Positions 63,968 through 64,000 of a DNA stretch of 64,000 bases are shown in pieces; position 1 is the first letter of the stretch, and each line of letters starts with the position of its first letter. Origin of the DNA: Lumbricus rubellus (lineage: Eukaryota > Annelida > Clitellata > Crassiclitellata > Lumbricidae); the NCBI GenBank assembly GCA_945859605.1, contig OX243811.1, positions 56,400,069 to 56,464,068 of the forward strand, written 5' to 3'. The notes below the pieces were generated by a model. The model worked only from the letters and a program-made list of their open reading frames with translations. It ran no database searches and had not been told where the DNA came from. Position numbers and translations under genes: made by a program.

Positions 63968-64000
63968 GTCAGTACTCAGTAGGCCTGAAGTAATGACTGC

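Overview
This is a eukaryotic, animal-type window. Genes are split by GT-AG introns, spacers are AT-rich, and the sequence is full of microsatellites, SINEs, LINEs and cut-and-paste transposons. The palindromic 8-mer TAGGCCTA recurs throughout the non-coding DNA. Together with a chromodomain Polinton/Maverick-type element this suggests a marine invertebrate, perhaps an echinoderm or hemichordate. That assignment is an inference and is not proven by anything here.

Layout. (1) 1-3560: the end of a Polinton/Maverick (adintovirus-like) element. It carries a putative minor capsid protein and a packaging ATPase on the minus strand, and a zinc-ribbon/PLA2-like protein and a chromodomain integrase on the plus strand. 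(2) 3558-4388: an intact intronless 276-codon ORF of unknown function. (3) 5371-63967: a head-to-tail array of fatty acyl-CoA reductase (FAR) genes, which is the main host content. FAR-A (6141-22291) can be reconstructed completely: 12 exons, 489 codons, all splice sites canonical. FAR-B (26167-39729) has the same 12-exon layout, but the exon 2 acceptor reads AA instead of AG. FAR-C (52364 to the window end) is intact through exon 11; its last exon lies outside. Two relics, an exon 2 at 5371-5535 and a collapsed exon 1 at 48525-48590, show that further copies have died.

All three FAR genes share exon lengths and intron phases. They differ mainly in what has inserted into their introns: an RTE-like LINE, CR1/L2-like LINE ends, hAT-type non-autonomous elements with exact 8-bp target duplications, Tc1/mariner-like TIR elements, two tRNA-type SINE families, an unclassified autonomous-type DNA transposon inside an (ACAT)n tract, and several fold-back structures.

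Between FAR-B and FAR-C sits a very young, internally deleted Ty3/gypsy-type LTR element (40656-47360). Its two 1,666-bp LTRs have equal length and show no difference I could find, and it is flanked by a 4-bp target duplication. The start codon and first ~232 codons of its gag-like ORF lie inside the LTR, and the frame runs straight through the primer-binding site. This is the most unusual architecture in the window.

The FAR enzymes would each reduce fatty acyl-CoA to fatty alcohol with NADPH. Nothing in the sequence says how the paralogues differ in substrate or expression. The mobile elements have no evident functional link to them.
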